Assembly: GCF_002217285.1 (NCBI RefSeq)
Contig: NZ_MUGW01000071.1
Location: forward strand, 1-48,908
DNA: 48,908 nucleotides
DNA from: Flavobacterium hercynium
GTDB taxonomy: Bacteria > Bacteroidota > Bacteroidia > Flavobacteriales > Flavobacteriaceae
Reading direction: 5' to 3'
Under the pieces are notes generated by a model. That model made no database searches and was not told the origin of the DNA. It was given only the letters and a program-made list of their open reading frames with translations. The position numbers were made by a program, and so were the translations under genes. The stretch's first letter is position 1; each line of letters opens with the position of its first letter. This document shows positions 1 through 8,836 of the stretch, one piece after another.

Positions 1-158
1 AACTTTTGGGTGCAGTCTATTTTTAAGGGCTTTTTCATTTGAAAATACTTATACTAAAAACACTACAATTACTTTATTTTTTTACTTTTGGCTCTGTTAG
101 AATAATTTAAAACTTATCTAAAATTACCAATCAAATCACAACAAAGAACGTTAATCAA
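1..158. other. Intergenic region upstream of the DUF418 gene
   Basis: No coding sequence is visible. Bases 18-37 (an oligo-T stretch, AAGGG, then another T-run) resemble the right arm and T-run of the terminator at 1384-1418, so the window may open inside the terminator of an upstream gene; the left arm would lie outside. The perfect -7 box TACTTTTG at 83-90 is the likely promoter of the following gene, without a clear -33 TTG. Confidence 0.4.
83..90 (+). promoter_or_regulatory. Putative -7 promoter element (TACTTTTG) for the DUF418 gene
   Basis: This is an exact match to the Bacteroidota -7 consensus TAnnTTTG, 68 bases before the start codon. No TTG is found 17-23 bases upstream, so the assignment rests on the -7 box alone. 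Confidence 0.4.
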
Positions 159-1358
159 ATGACAAATTCTCATATTCCTGTCGAACAGACTAAAAGAACT
201 CCAATTGTCGATATCCTTCGCGGATGGGCTTTATTGGGTGTCGCTATTGGCAATTATGTTGGTTTTTTACACATAGGTGTAAAAAAAAAATTCGACCACG
301 GTTTTTTCTCTGAACTACTAATATTCATAAACCGATTCTTTTTAGCGGGTAAATCATGGACGCTTCTTACCGTACTATTTGGTTTTGGCTTTGCTGTTTT
401 AATTGAAAATATTGCGGCAAAAGGTAAAAATCCTATTGCTTTTTTTTCCTGGAGAATGTTGTTACTTCTTGTTTTAGCCTTTATCCATTCGTGTTTCTGG
501 TTTGGGGATATTCTAAGAGATTATGCTGTTTTAGGACTTTTAATGCTATTTTTCTATAAGAGTTCTATAAAAACGCTGACGATTCTTTGCAGTACTATTT
601 TTCTCCTGATTCCATTTATAGTGCCGCACGTGAGTTTGCTTTCAACGGAACGTATCGAGATTCTAAATAATCCGAAATATTTAAAACTTTTTATGTCCGG
701 AAACTGGCTTGATTTTTTTGAATTTAATCTTCTGGCCACTTTTTACGACCAGATTATTATTCCGGGCTTTAAAATTAGTGCACATCTTGTGATGTTGGGC
801 TGTATGTTTTTGGGTGTTCTGCTGTACAAAATCAATTTTTTTAATCGTTTAACTGAATTAAAGAAACTGCTTAAAAACATTTGCTTAGCTACTTTTGTTA
901 TTGCTATTGTTTTGAGTGTTGGTCTCTATTTTGCTACTGAAAGTAAGGCTGCTTTTCTGGATTTCTTTGTTCCGGCTTACTGGCTAATTTTAAGTATGAT
1001 GGTTTTTATTAGCACGGGAATTTGCCTGTTATTTATAAATAACAAACTCAAAACGGTTTTCAACTACTTTAGTTATGGTGGAAAAATGACCTTAACCAAT
1101 TATATAACACAAAACATATTGGGCGCTCTTATTTTTTCCGGAATTGGTCTGGGAATCACCAATACTATGCCTTACTGGTTTTACTTTTTTTTGGCTCTTT
1201 TTATTTTTATCCTTCAGCTTTTTATCAGCAAGTGGTGGTTGTCCAAATTCAATTATGGCCCCATTGAATGGTTATGGCGATCTGCAAGTTACAGAAAGGT
1301 TTTTCCCTTTAAGAAAAAAACTTCAGCTGATGTTATTGCCGAAATAAAAATAGTTTAA
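159..1358 (+). CDS. DUF418 domain-containing integral membrane protein
   Basis: This 399-residue polytopic membrane protein matches the DUF418 (YeiB-like) family. The N-terminus has the signature IVDILRGWALLGVAIGNY (residues 16-33), and the C-terminal region has GGKMTLTNYITQNILG, equivalent to the family's conserved G-x-M-x-LTNY segment. About eight to ten hydrophobic segments alternate with short loops. The molecular function of the family is unknown; some members are thought to act in transport or envelope modification. It appears monocistronic: a -7 promoter box lies upstream and a strong terminator hairpin follows 25 bases after the stop. The family call is confident; no substrate can be inferred. 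Confidence 0.9.
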   Translation: MTNSHIPVEQTKRTPIVDILRGWALLGVAIGNYVGFLHIGVKKKFDHGFFSELLIFINRFFLAGKSWTLLTVLFGFGFAVLIENIAAKGKNPIAFFSWRMLLLLVLAFIHSCFWFGDILRDYAVLGLLMLFFYKSSIKTLTILCSTIFLLIPFIVPHVSLLSTERIEILNNPKYLKLFMSGNWLDFFEFNLLATFYDQIIIPGFKISAHLVMLGCMFLGVLLYKINFFNRLTELKKLLKNICLATFVIAIVLSVGLYFATESKAAFLDFFVPAYWLILSMMVFISTGICLLFINNKLKTVFNYFSYGGKMTLTNYITQNILGALIFSGIGLGITNTMPYWFYFFLALFIFILQLFISKWWLSKFNYGPIEWLWRSASYRKVFPFKKKTSADVIAEIKIV

Positions 1359-1383
1359 ACCTGATTATTTGAAAAAGAGAAAG

Positions 1384-1418
1384 CCCTTAAAAAGTTATTT
1401 TTAAGGGATTCTTTTTTT
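1384..1418 (+). terminator. Rho-independent terminator after the DUF418 gene
   Basis: The arms CCCTTAAAAA (1384-1393) and TTTTTAAGGG (1398-1407) are perfectly complementary around a 4-base loop, followed by a run of seven T at 1412-1418. It starts 25 bases past the stop codon. Confidence 0.85.
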
Positions 1419-1449
1419 AGGCATTCTTTTAGATACTTTATTCATTATT

Positions 1450-2058
1450 CTACATTAAAAGATTTAGATATACTTTTAATGTCTTTTCGTTTTTCCATTG
1501 TATCCAATACAATTTATTATCTTGAGTTATATTTTTCATTTGAAGCCAATCTCCCTGAATTTTCACAACAGTAGTTTCGTCATCATCTTCCCAATTTTTT
1601 ATGTCAATAGTTTTTCCGCTAATACCGTTACGTGGTGGATTTTTTACTAAATCTTTACTTGAAACACCTAAAACCTGATCCTTCAAAAATTTATTCCAAT
1701 TGTAAAATATAAAATTCTTAGAAGGCTTTATATAAGCAAAAGTATTATCATCTGTAGCAATTTTATAATATTTACTGTTTTTAGATAAACAGATAAAATA
1801 TAAAATTACATAATCTGGTTTATTCAAAAGAGGAACGATCGTACTACCAACAATTGCCTTTTTAGTTTTTACTCTACTAAAAGTCGTATCTGTATACAAT
1901 ACAATTGATTCTTCTACATTAACTAATTGAACTAAGCCGATACCGATATTTTGAATGATATGGTCATTCTGATATTCTAACTTATATTTTTTTCCTTGTG
2001 AGCTAGAAATACTGAAAACAAGAAGTAAAGTGATATTTATTAAAAGTAGTTTTCTCAT
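1450..2058 (-). CDS. Secreted hypothetical protein, last gene of the effector island
   Basis: The 202-residue product has an N-terminal signal peptide (MRKLLLINITLLLVFSISSS) without a lipobox Cys, so a soluble periplasmic or exported protein is expected. I do not recognise a family with confidence. The segments SIVLYTDTTFSRVKTKKAIVG and DDETTVVKIQGDWLQMKN resemble beta-strands of bacterial SH3-like domains, which occur in immunity or wall-binding proteins. It is the most distal of four small envelope proteins encoded on the same strand behind a large peptidoglycan-hydrolase effector, with an 86-base gap to its neighbour. An immunity or accessory role is inferred from position only. Confidence 0.6.
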   Translation of the reverse strand: MRKLLLINITLLLVFSISSSQGKKYKLEYQNDHIIQNIGIGLVQLVNVEESIVLYTDTTFSRVKTKKAIVGSTIVPLLNKPDYVILYFICLSKNSKYYKIATDDNTFAYIKPSKNFIFYNWNKFLKDQVLGVSSKDLVKNPPRNGISGKTIDIKNWEDDDETTVVKIQGDWLQMKNITQDNKLYWIQWKNEKTLKVYLNLLM

Positions 2059-2144
2059 GTTTGAATTGTATTCTTAAATGATTTTCTAAAATACCATTTA
2101 CTTTACCAGCGTTACTATTTTAAGAAGGACTTTGAAGTATTGCA

Positions 2145-2867
2145 TTAATTTTGATACCAATATCTTTCAAACTTTTTTCCTCCTTTAATTCCAAAATTAT
2201 ATGAATTAGGTTCCTCATCACTTATATAATCGGATGGAGCAGGACAATCATATATTATTGTATTTAAAGACTTTTCTATTAATTTACCATGCTCATTTAT
2301 ACTGTAAATAGAACTTATTTCAAAATATTGATCATTTTGTTTACTTATTGAATATTTCCCAATACATATTCCAAATTGCGTCTTATCTGGATCTAATAAA
2401 ACTTGTGAATAATCTAATCCTTTTGCTATTCTCAAAGTATCTCTTGTTTGAATATTACCTGCTATTCTTTCGTCGATAAATACATATCTAACTCGTTTAT
2501 TACTTATTTCACTATCTGTTTTTGATTCACATAGTACAAGCTCATCAGTACCGAAATTAGACTCTTCTATAACACCTCCACCTTTTTCAATAAAAAATGG
2601 TAACCTTGCATTTAAAAAATTGGCTAATTCAATTGACTCTATATAGTTTAAATTTTTGTATCTATACTTTATATATTCAAAACCAGAAATTTTTTTAAGC
2701 GATTTTTCTGTTTCACTTTTATTTTCCTCAATAATATCTTCGCTATCTTTAACTGAATTTTCGACAAAAGGATTTGCTTTCAAATCTATATTATTCTCTT
2801 TTTTCTTTGCATCCTCTTTACACGAAATAATCAAAAAAAGCACAAATAACAACATCGCATTTTTCAT
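2145..2867 (-). CDS. Lipoprotein, candidate immunity protein
   Basis: The 240-residue protein begins with a lipoprotein signal peptide ending in LIISC (Cys17), followed by KEDAKKKEN. K-E-D directly after the Cys resembles the Bacteroidota lipoprotein export signal (K followed by acidic residues), so surface exposure is possible. A low-complexity charged linker (residues 18-60) precedes a folded domain with about four Cys (CESK, GICIGKYS, YDCPAP). No family is recognised. It is 12 bases downstream of the next lipoprotein gene, implying co-transcription. Its place in a run of lipoproteins behind a peptidoglycan-hydrolase effector suggests immunity; this is inference. Confidence 0.6.
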   Translation of the reverse strand: MKNAMLLFVLFLIISCKEDAKKKENNIDLKANPFVENSVKDSEDIIEENKSETEKSLKKISGFEYIKYRYKNLNYIESIELANFLNARLPFFIEKGGGVIEESNFGTDELVLCESKTDSEISNKRVRYVFIDERIAGNIQTRDTLRIAKGLDYSQVLLDPDKTQFGICIGKYSISKQNDQYFEISSIYSINEHGKLIEKSLNTIIYDCPAPSDYISDEEPNSYNFGIKGGKKFERYWYQN

Positions 2868-2879
2868 GTTACTCTAAAA

Positions 2880-3662
2880 TTAATCAGCACTATACGTAAT
2901 CGTTCTTTTTACAGTATTTTTTATTTCCTCAAGTAACACTGTTGTTACTCCTCCTGCATAATTCATCGTTATTTCTACTTTTTTCAAATTAAAGATCTTA
3001 TAATCAATATCCATAATTCCATTTTGATTTACACTAACGGTTTCATTGGTAACTGGTAAAACTTTACTCAAATATTTGAAATCTGATTCATCATCACCTG
3101 AAATTAATTCGTCATAAATGCTCTTTAAATTTGTATTCTTAAACATGCACTTTTCAATAGTTTCCATGTCATGATTTGTAGTTATGCAATCTTCCTCTTT
3201 TACCTGCACATCACTTTCTTCGATATAATAGCTTTTATCATTATGGAAAGCGCATTCAATTACTTGGTTCCAAAGCTTATTATCGAATGTTAGCTTTACA
3301 GGATTTTCAATACCCTTTGTGATGTCGAAAAGGCTCTTGTTTTTAGCGTCAAAAATAACCCTACCAACTGTTTTTCCTAATTTATCAATTTTAGGAAATA
3401 GACGAAATTTCATTTTAATTCCATCATTTTCTTCAATTTGAACTATCAATTGACCTTTATAAGGAACTCTAATATTAGAACTTTCAACTAATCTAGCAGC
3501 AAGTTGAGAACAGCTTGTATTATTTTTTGTGTTTTCAAGTGAGTCTGTTTCTTTTAAAGAACTATTTTCTTTATCTACAGTTTTTTGTGTATCCAAATTG
3601 TCTCCTTTTTTACAAGAGAAAGTGATGAAAATCAAAAATAATAAGGCTGCTTTTTTTGTCAT
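2880..3662 (-). CDS. Lipoprotein, candidate immunity protein
   Basis: The 260-residue product starts with a lipoprotein signal peptide (MTKKAALLFLIFITFSC, Cys17) and a charged Ser/Asn/Lys-rich linker up to about residue 50. The rest is a mixed alpha/beta domain with four Cys (CSQL, ECAFHN, EDCITT, KCMF) that could form disulfides in the periplasm. No family is recognised. The gene is AT-rich like its neighbours. It sits 157 bases after the 301-aa lipoprotein gene and 12 bases before the 240-aa one. Immunity to the upstream amidase/transglycosylase effector is a reasonable guess from position, without sequence proof. Confidence 0.6.
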   Translation of the reverse strand: MTKKAALLFLIFITFSCKKGDNLDTQKTVDKENSSLKETDSLENTKNNTSCSQLAARLVESSNIRVPYKGQLIVQIEENDGIKMKFRLFPKIDKLGKTVGRVIFDAKNKSLFDITKGIENPVKLTFDNKLWNQVIECAFHNDKSYYIEESDVQVKEEDCITTNHDMETIEKCMFKNTNLKSIYDELISGDDESDFKYLSKVLPVTNETVSVNQNGIMDIDYKIFNLKKVEITMNYAGGVTTVLLEEIKNTVKRTITYSAD

Positions 3663-3819
3663 GTTTTATTGAAGGTTATTAATTGTGTTTTTAATCTTTT
3701 ACTTTACTGATTAATAGAAATTTACAAAACGAAAATTAAGATTATACTTTTCATTTTAAAAATGTTCTACTTACCATACTTAATGTTTTTTGGATGCAAA
3801 GATTTTTTTTCGTCAATAA

Positions 3820-4725
3820 TTAAGACTTCATCATAAATTCAGTTTCTATTTCTCTATCCTTTTCAAACTTACTATTCTTGTCATTCCAATATTTAATTAA
3901 AGCTGATTTTACATAAACTTTATTATTCTTCTTAATAATTTTCAATAGATAATCTCCCTCTGATAAAGATTCAACTAATGTTATATCGTATTGAGATTTT
4001 TTAAATTCTTCCGATTTAATATATAAGTTTAATTCATCTCCATTATTATTTACCATACATTCAATTTTACACGCTGGTAAATCTCCCTGGTAAAATATAC
4101 ATTTATTATTTTCTATTTCAATATGATAAGCTTGATAACCTTGCTCATAGTTACCATTATCAAAATTATAATTTCCTTTCCAAGCTTTTAAATCAGTCTT
4201 TAATGACTTTACGTTGCTCCAATTTGTAATTTTTAGCTTCTCATAGTTATCATCATCTTCAGTCCCTATTCCTGATATAAATGACGTTCTATATCTATTG
4301 TTTTTGCATAAATAAAGTGATTTGACATTTTTATCATTTATTACATAAAAATAAGAGCCTCCATTTATTTTAAGTTTATATTTTTTTGTACCAATAGTCA
4401 TGTCAGCATCAATCCAGATTGAAGATTCTGTTGTTGTATAATGCAGTTCTCGAGCTCCGCCTTCACCTGTATCACTTAACTCTCCTGACTTTAGAATCTT
4501 TTTGATTTTTACGTCATCCAATAAATTCCAGTTCTTACATAAATAATACTCGTAAATATTTTTCTCTTGTGCTTCTATACAATTTTTTGAAACATTGTCA
4601 ATTATTGTATCCTCATTTTTTGAAATCGATTTTTCACTTGCACTATCCTTGACTGCAGCTATTTTATTATCCCCTTTACAAGAAACGATCAAACAAAATA
4701 TAAATAATAAACATAAATTTTTCAT
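3820..4725 (-). CDS. Lipoprotein immediately behind the effector gene, candidate cognate immunity protein
   Basis: The 301-residue protein has a lipoprotein signal peptide MKNLCLLFIFCLIVSC (Cys16) followed by KGDNK. The segment ARELHYTTTESSIWIDADMT and several following beta-rich stretches suggest a compact beta domain, with Cys pairs near CEAQ/CKNW and CKIECMVN. No family is recognised. The gene starts only six bases after the stop of the 1353-aa effector, so the two are almost certainly co-transcribed. Immunity proteins against peptidoglycan amidase effectors are periplasmic and encoded directly beside the toxin, so this is the best candidate among the four small envelope proteins. That role is inferred. 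Confidence 0.65.
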   Translation of the reverse strand: MKNLCLLFIFCLIVSCKGDNKIAAVKDSASEKSISKNEDTIIDNVSKNCIEAQEKNIYEYYLCKNWNLLDDVKIKKILKSGELSDTGEGGARELHYTTTESSIWIDADMTIGTKKYKLKINGGSYFYVINDKNVKSLYLCKNNRYRTSFISGIGTEDDDNYEKLKITNWSNVKSLKTDLKAWKGNYNFDNGNYEQGYQAYHIEIENNKCIFYQGDLPACKIECMVNNNGDELNLYIKSEEFKKSQYDITLVESLSEGDYLLKIIKKNNKVYVKSALIKYWNDKNSKFEKDREIETEFMMKS

Positions 4726-4731
4726 AACTAA

Positions 4732-7700
4732 TTATTTTAAATATGGTGACATTGCATCATACACAAGTTTTCCTTCTAAATCTGTTTTTGAACATAAATC
4801 TTCATGAACTTTTACATCATCTATTGTTAATTTAAAATGATTTAAAAGAAACTTTAACAAGCATGCTATCGACTGTGCTTGCTTATCTGTAACTGGTTCC
4901 CAATGATCATGAGGCTTTTTTGATATCAAGGTATTTATTCCATCTTTATCTAAAGACAGCCCACAAGTTTCAATTCCGATACTATTTCCATTTCCCCATC
5001 CATTATCAAGAGTATTCTTTTTTCTATTAACTCCCATATGACTTGCCTTTTTGTCAAGTCCTATTGCTTGATACATAGTTCCATCATAATCATTAACAAA
5101 ATGTGCTCCATATCCCTGAGAACTCATCCAATTTAAAGTCCCTGCTGCTTTACCTCCAGCTGTTCTATGCAATACAATAATTTTGACTTTCTCTGGCATT
5201 GCAGTGTTATTACAACTATCAACTTTATTTTTAACAACTTTATCGTTTATAATAAATCCATCAACCACTTCGCCCACTGTACAATTTCCTGAAAAAATAG
5301 TATTTGATTCTTTTGTATTTTTACATTCTGAAATGTTTTTATAAGCTATTCCTTCCGTTTTATATTTCTGAACCATTTTTTCAATATCAGATTTAAAGAT
5401 TTTTCCATCTTTATTTAAATCGAATCCACTATTTTTCAAATACTTGGACACTCTTTTTTCTTTTATTTTCTTGTTTTCAGAAGGCAAGTCTAATTTTGAT
5501 TCTGCATCAGCAAATACAACATGCTCATCTTTACCACTTGACACAGGAAATAAAACTTGCAAATAAAAATCAACAAATTTTAATTTCTTATTCTTTTGAG
5601 ATTCAAAATATTTTTTCACATAATCCAATTGCTTCAAATCAGTCATTTGAGCAAATTCTTTAACTCTTGGTAAATTATGCAAATCTTTATTTTTAGAGTT
5701 AAAATAATTTGGAACTATTTCAATTGTATGTTTTCCAAAATATTCGTCAGCTCTCTCTGGCATAAATTGAACTAATCCAGTTGCTCCAGATTTTGCTTGA
5801 TTTGGTACATCTGGTTTAAATGTACCTCCTGTTTCCCAATAAAAAACAGCCATTAAATTATTTGCCATTTCTAGATAATTATCTTTCCATAAATATTTAG
5901 AAATTTCAACAACTTTTTTCCTGAATTCACAGCTAACTTTGTTTCCCCAAATAAGATTATATTCCTTACAAACACATGTTCCTGTTTTATTCTTTCCTGC
6001 TCCACCAATCCCACCACTTCCAACAAAAACAGCACTTTTATACTCTACTAAACCTTGTAAAGCACTTTTTTTAGTTAAAGCAACTCCTCCTCCAGTTAAT
6101 TTTCCGTTATACAGAATTTTTCCATCTTTTCCTCTTACGACCGCATACACTAAGCGCATAGGCGATTTGAGACTTACCTGATTCCACTCCAGTTTGATTT
6201 TTATCATTCCACTGTCGTCGACGCGCACATTTTTGGCTTCTAAAACAGCTTTATCTTTTTCGTAAATGGTTAGATTTAATTGTTCTTTAGGATCAATTCC
6301 TCTTGACTTGGCGTAAAAATAACTTACTTGGTTGTAATCTACATGATAGTGTCTCATTGTACCGTCCTGACTTCCTATATGAGCCGCATAAAGCTCTCTT
6401 TTGTCCTGAACATCAAGAAAGTTTTTAGATTCAAATACATTATTTGGGTTACCCAATTTAAGCTTAGGAGCAGTAACTCTCACATACAATTTACCTTGAA
6501 TTCCTGTTTCTTCTTTTACTTTTGGGCTTAACACAAACGAAATTAGACCACCATCGTAACTCGGTTTGGTAAAAGTCGCTACTCTATCATCGGCACTTGT
6601 GGTATCATCATCCCAAACTTCTACTTTTATTTCTTCGCCTAGAAGGTATTCCTGCTTAATCCAGATGTTTATTTTTTGTCCCCAGCTTGCCTTCTGAATC
6701 TCAATTCCGTTACTGTCTGTAAAAAGTGTTTCAAGTACCTTCGCTTGCTTCACATCTATACTTAGTGTTTTTCCCGCACGATGGTTAATACTACATTTTA
6801 CATTTTGCTTTCCGGCAACAACAGGCGTAATCGATATGGTATTTTTATCTACAGTTTTATGCGGAATGGCAAGGTTCCAAACTACTTTCTCTACATCAGT
6901 TAACTTTGCAAATACAAAAGAATCGGCTTGTAGCTTTGTGGTTTTACCTACTTTAGGTGCCTCAATATAGCTAAAAGACATTACATCATTGTCTTTTACC
7001 TCAAAGCGCCAATCGTCCGGTTCATCGGCTACGCTTTCCGTTCCGTAAGCGTTGGCTTTCATTACAAAAGCTTCTACCACATATTTTCCTTTTACGAGAA
7101 ATTGATTTCCAGGTATCGTAATACTTTTACCGGTTCCTAAAAGACGCCCGTTTAAGTTCCATTTTACTTCCTGAAATTCTTTATTAATCGCTGTTTCTGC
7201 TTTTTCGTCATTAGGAACAAAATAACTAAACGTTCCTTCTGTTACTTTAAAAGACATTGGTGTTCCTGCTCTAATCACCTCAGCATTATTACTTATCGCC
7301 GCTACGCTGTTTGATAAGGTCTGACCACTAAAACTTTGTTTTAATACTTCGCCTGAACCTGTTTTATACTCTCCTTTAAAATGATAGGTTGCCTTTGTAT
7401 TTACAGGTGTAAACGCAACAGAATTATTAACCATTGTTGATTTTAAGACATTTCCTTCTCCATCTGTAACATACAACTTTAAGTTTTTGAGTTCCTCATC
7501 TGTTGGGGTCATCAAAAATTTGGCTTGGAAATTGGCAGGGAAATTTTGTCTCAGACGCTTTTTACCCCCAATTACTTTAAAGAAATTTTCTCCATCTATC
7601 GGCAAAAGTTCCGCACCTGTAAGCGTATTTTCTACGACCTCGATATCAAGGGAACAATCGGGATAGTTTTTATTGTGAGCGCCTTTTTTAAATTCATCAT

Positions 7701-8793
7701 TCTTTGGCTTTCCGTATCCTTCTACACGGTATTTTCCGGGAGTTGGAAACGTATATTTAAAGCTGGTTCCTATTTGTTCTTCTGCAAATAATCTTTTGTC
7801 TTTATCTCCTGTAAAACCATCATAGATAACCCAAGAAGTAAGGTTTACATTTCCTTCGACTATTTTGGCTTCAAAGGTGCATTCTTGTTTTGGGCGTACC
7901 GTAACTTTTTTTATGTTGTTTGCTTTCTCTGATGAAACAGGCTTAAAAGCATCGTTATTTTTTAAACTTTTTAAGGTAATGTTCTTAACACTCGGATATC
8001 TAATTTCCGGCTCCAGCATTTTCACCCCGGAATTAATCAATGCCATTGACGCAGCATTCGTATTCTCGGCATGTTCTTTCATTACGGCATCGGTTTGCCC
8101 ATGTTTCGCAATTTTTATTTCACCATTAAATGCGACACATTTTAGTACCGATTTCATGGTAAGCACCTTATTCCCTAAAACTTTGGTTTTCTCATAGGAT
8201 TTGTCCCATTTAGGACCTGCAGAAAGAGTACAAGGCAAGTAACCACTGGATGAAGGCTGCATTTTGCATTTACCAAATGTAGCTGCCGGCGGATCGAATG
8301 TTTTGTCTATTTCTGTTGCAAAATATTTGTCTTTCTCATCATTCAGAATAACTTTTTGATGTGATGTCACTAATAATTTTGCTGTTTTCTTTTCTCCCAT
8401 TTCGGCCATACTGCACCAGCATTCGGCTTTGTCTACAACGTAGTATTCGCCATCGTGCTCGCTTTTGGCTTCTTCTTTTTTCTCTTCCTCTTTTTCTTCT
8501 TCCTCCTCCTTCTCCTCTTCCTTTTTATCTTCGTTTTTCTCCTCTTGCTCTTCTTTTGCTTCACTTGCAGGACTTTCCTCCTGATCTGCACGTTTGGCAT
8601 TTAGGGAATCAATTTTTTCCTGTGGCGGCGTCAAAAGCGTATTTCCCGCTTCGACATCGGCACCAAGTCCTTTGTTTATTTCGCTGTTTGCATTGTGATA
8701 ATTACGTAAGTCATAAGAATCACTTATTCCTAATTCTGATGCGATACTATCTAAAGTATCTCCGTTTTTTACTAAGTAGGGAATGGCACTCAT
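4732..8793 (-). CDS. LysM / PAAR-like (DUF4280) effector with C-terminal transglycosylase-like and amidase domains
   Basis: This 1353-residue protein has no signal peptide. In order: LysM (about 4-57, YLVKNGDTLDSIASELGI); a Glu/Lys-rich coil (70-112); a DUF4280 PAAR-like domain (about 116-232, with CKMQ, LPCTLSAGPKW, VLKC and a closing HGQ); several Ig-like beta repeats (about 295-900); a Gly-rich linker (900-935); a lysozyme/transglycosylase-like segment (960-1100) with candidate catalytic E987 in FYWETGGTF and the motif SGATGLVQFMP; an EF-hand-like loop (D1125-D1136); and an amidase_2 domain (1200-1353) with zinc ligands H1209, H1330 and D1338, plus K1336 at the T7-lysozyme catalytic-Lys position. 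DUF4280 proteins tip contractile injection machines, so this is probably a type VI-like antibacterial effector cutting both glycan and peptide bonds. No VgrG, Hcp or sheath gene is in the window. Confidence 0.85.
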   Translation of the reverse strand: MSAIPYLVKNGDTLDSIASELGISDSYDLRNYHNANSEINKGLGADVEAGNTLLTPPQEKIDSLNAKRADQEESPASEAKEEQEEKNEDKKEEEKEEEEEKEEEKKEEAKSEHDGEYYVVDKAECWCSMAEMGEKKTAKLLVTSHQKVILNDEKDKYFATEIDKTFDPPAATFGKCKMQPSSSGYLPCTLSAGPKWDKSYEKTKVLGNKVLTMKSVLKCVAFNGEIKIAKHGQTDAVMKEHAENTNAASMALINSGVKMLEPEIRYPSVKNITLKSLKNNDAFKPVSSEKANNIKKVTVRPKQECTFEAKIVEGNVNLTSWVIYDGFTGDKDKRLFAEEQIGTSFKYTFPTPGKYRVEGYGKPKNDEFKKGAHNKNYPDCSLDIEVVENTLTGAELLPIDGENFFKVIGGKKRLRQNFPANFQAKFLMTPTDEELKNLKLYVTDGEGNVLKSTMVNNSVAFTPVNTKATYHFKGEYKTGSGEVLKQSFSGQTLSNSVAAISNNAEVIRAGTPMSFKVTEGTFSYFVPNDEKAETAINKEFQEVKWNLNGRLLGTGKSITIPGNQFLVKGKYVVEAFVMKANAYGTESVADEPDDWRFEVKDNDVMSFSYIEAPKVGKTTKLQADSFVFAKLTDVEKVVWNLAIPHKTVDKNTISITPVVAGKQNVKCSINHRAGKTLSIDVKQAKVLETLFTDSNGIEIQKASWGQKINIWIKQEYLLGEEIKVEVWDDDTTSADDRVATFTKPSYDGGLISFVLSPKVKEETGIQGKLYVRVTAPKLKLGNPNNVFESKNFLDVQDKRELYAAHIGSQDGTMRHYHVDYNQVSYFYAKSRGIDPKEQLNLTIYEKDKAVLEAKNVRVDDSGMIKIKLEWNQVSLKSPMRLVYAVVRGKDGKILYNGKLTGGGVALTKKSALQGLVEYKSAVFVGSGGIGGAGKNKTGTCVCKEYNLIWGNKVSCEFRKKVVEISKYLWKDNYLEMANNLMAVFYWETGGTFKPDVPNQAKSGATGLVQFMPERADEYFGKHTIEIVPNYFNSKNKDLHNLPRVKEFAQMTDLKQLDYVKKYFESQKNKKLKFVDFYLQVLFPVSSGKDEHVVFADAESKLDLPSENKKIKEKRVSKYLKNSGFDLNKDGKIFKSDIEKMVQKYKTEGIAYKNISECKNTKESNTIFSGNCTVGEVVDGFIINDKVVKNKVDSCNNTAMPEKVKIIVLHRTAGGKAAGTLNWMSSQGYGAHFVNDYDGTMYQAIGLDKKASHMGVNRKKNTLDNGWGNGNSIGIETCGLSLDKDGINTLISKKPHDHWEPVTDKQAQSIACLLKFLLNHFKLTIDDVKVHEDLCSKTDLEGKLVYDAMSPYLK

Positions 8794-8836
8794 TTTTTTA
8801 TTTATTTATTAATTTAAGTAAGTGAACTGCACACAA

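Noticed and set aside
8361..8825. 154-codon plus-strand open frame opposite the start of the effector gene
   Set aside because: It mirrors the Glu/Lys-coding low-complexity stretch of the real gene; the product is Leu/Pro/Phe-rich with no domain, and no promoter is seen.
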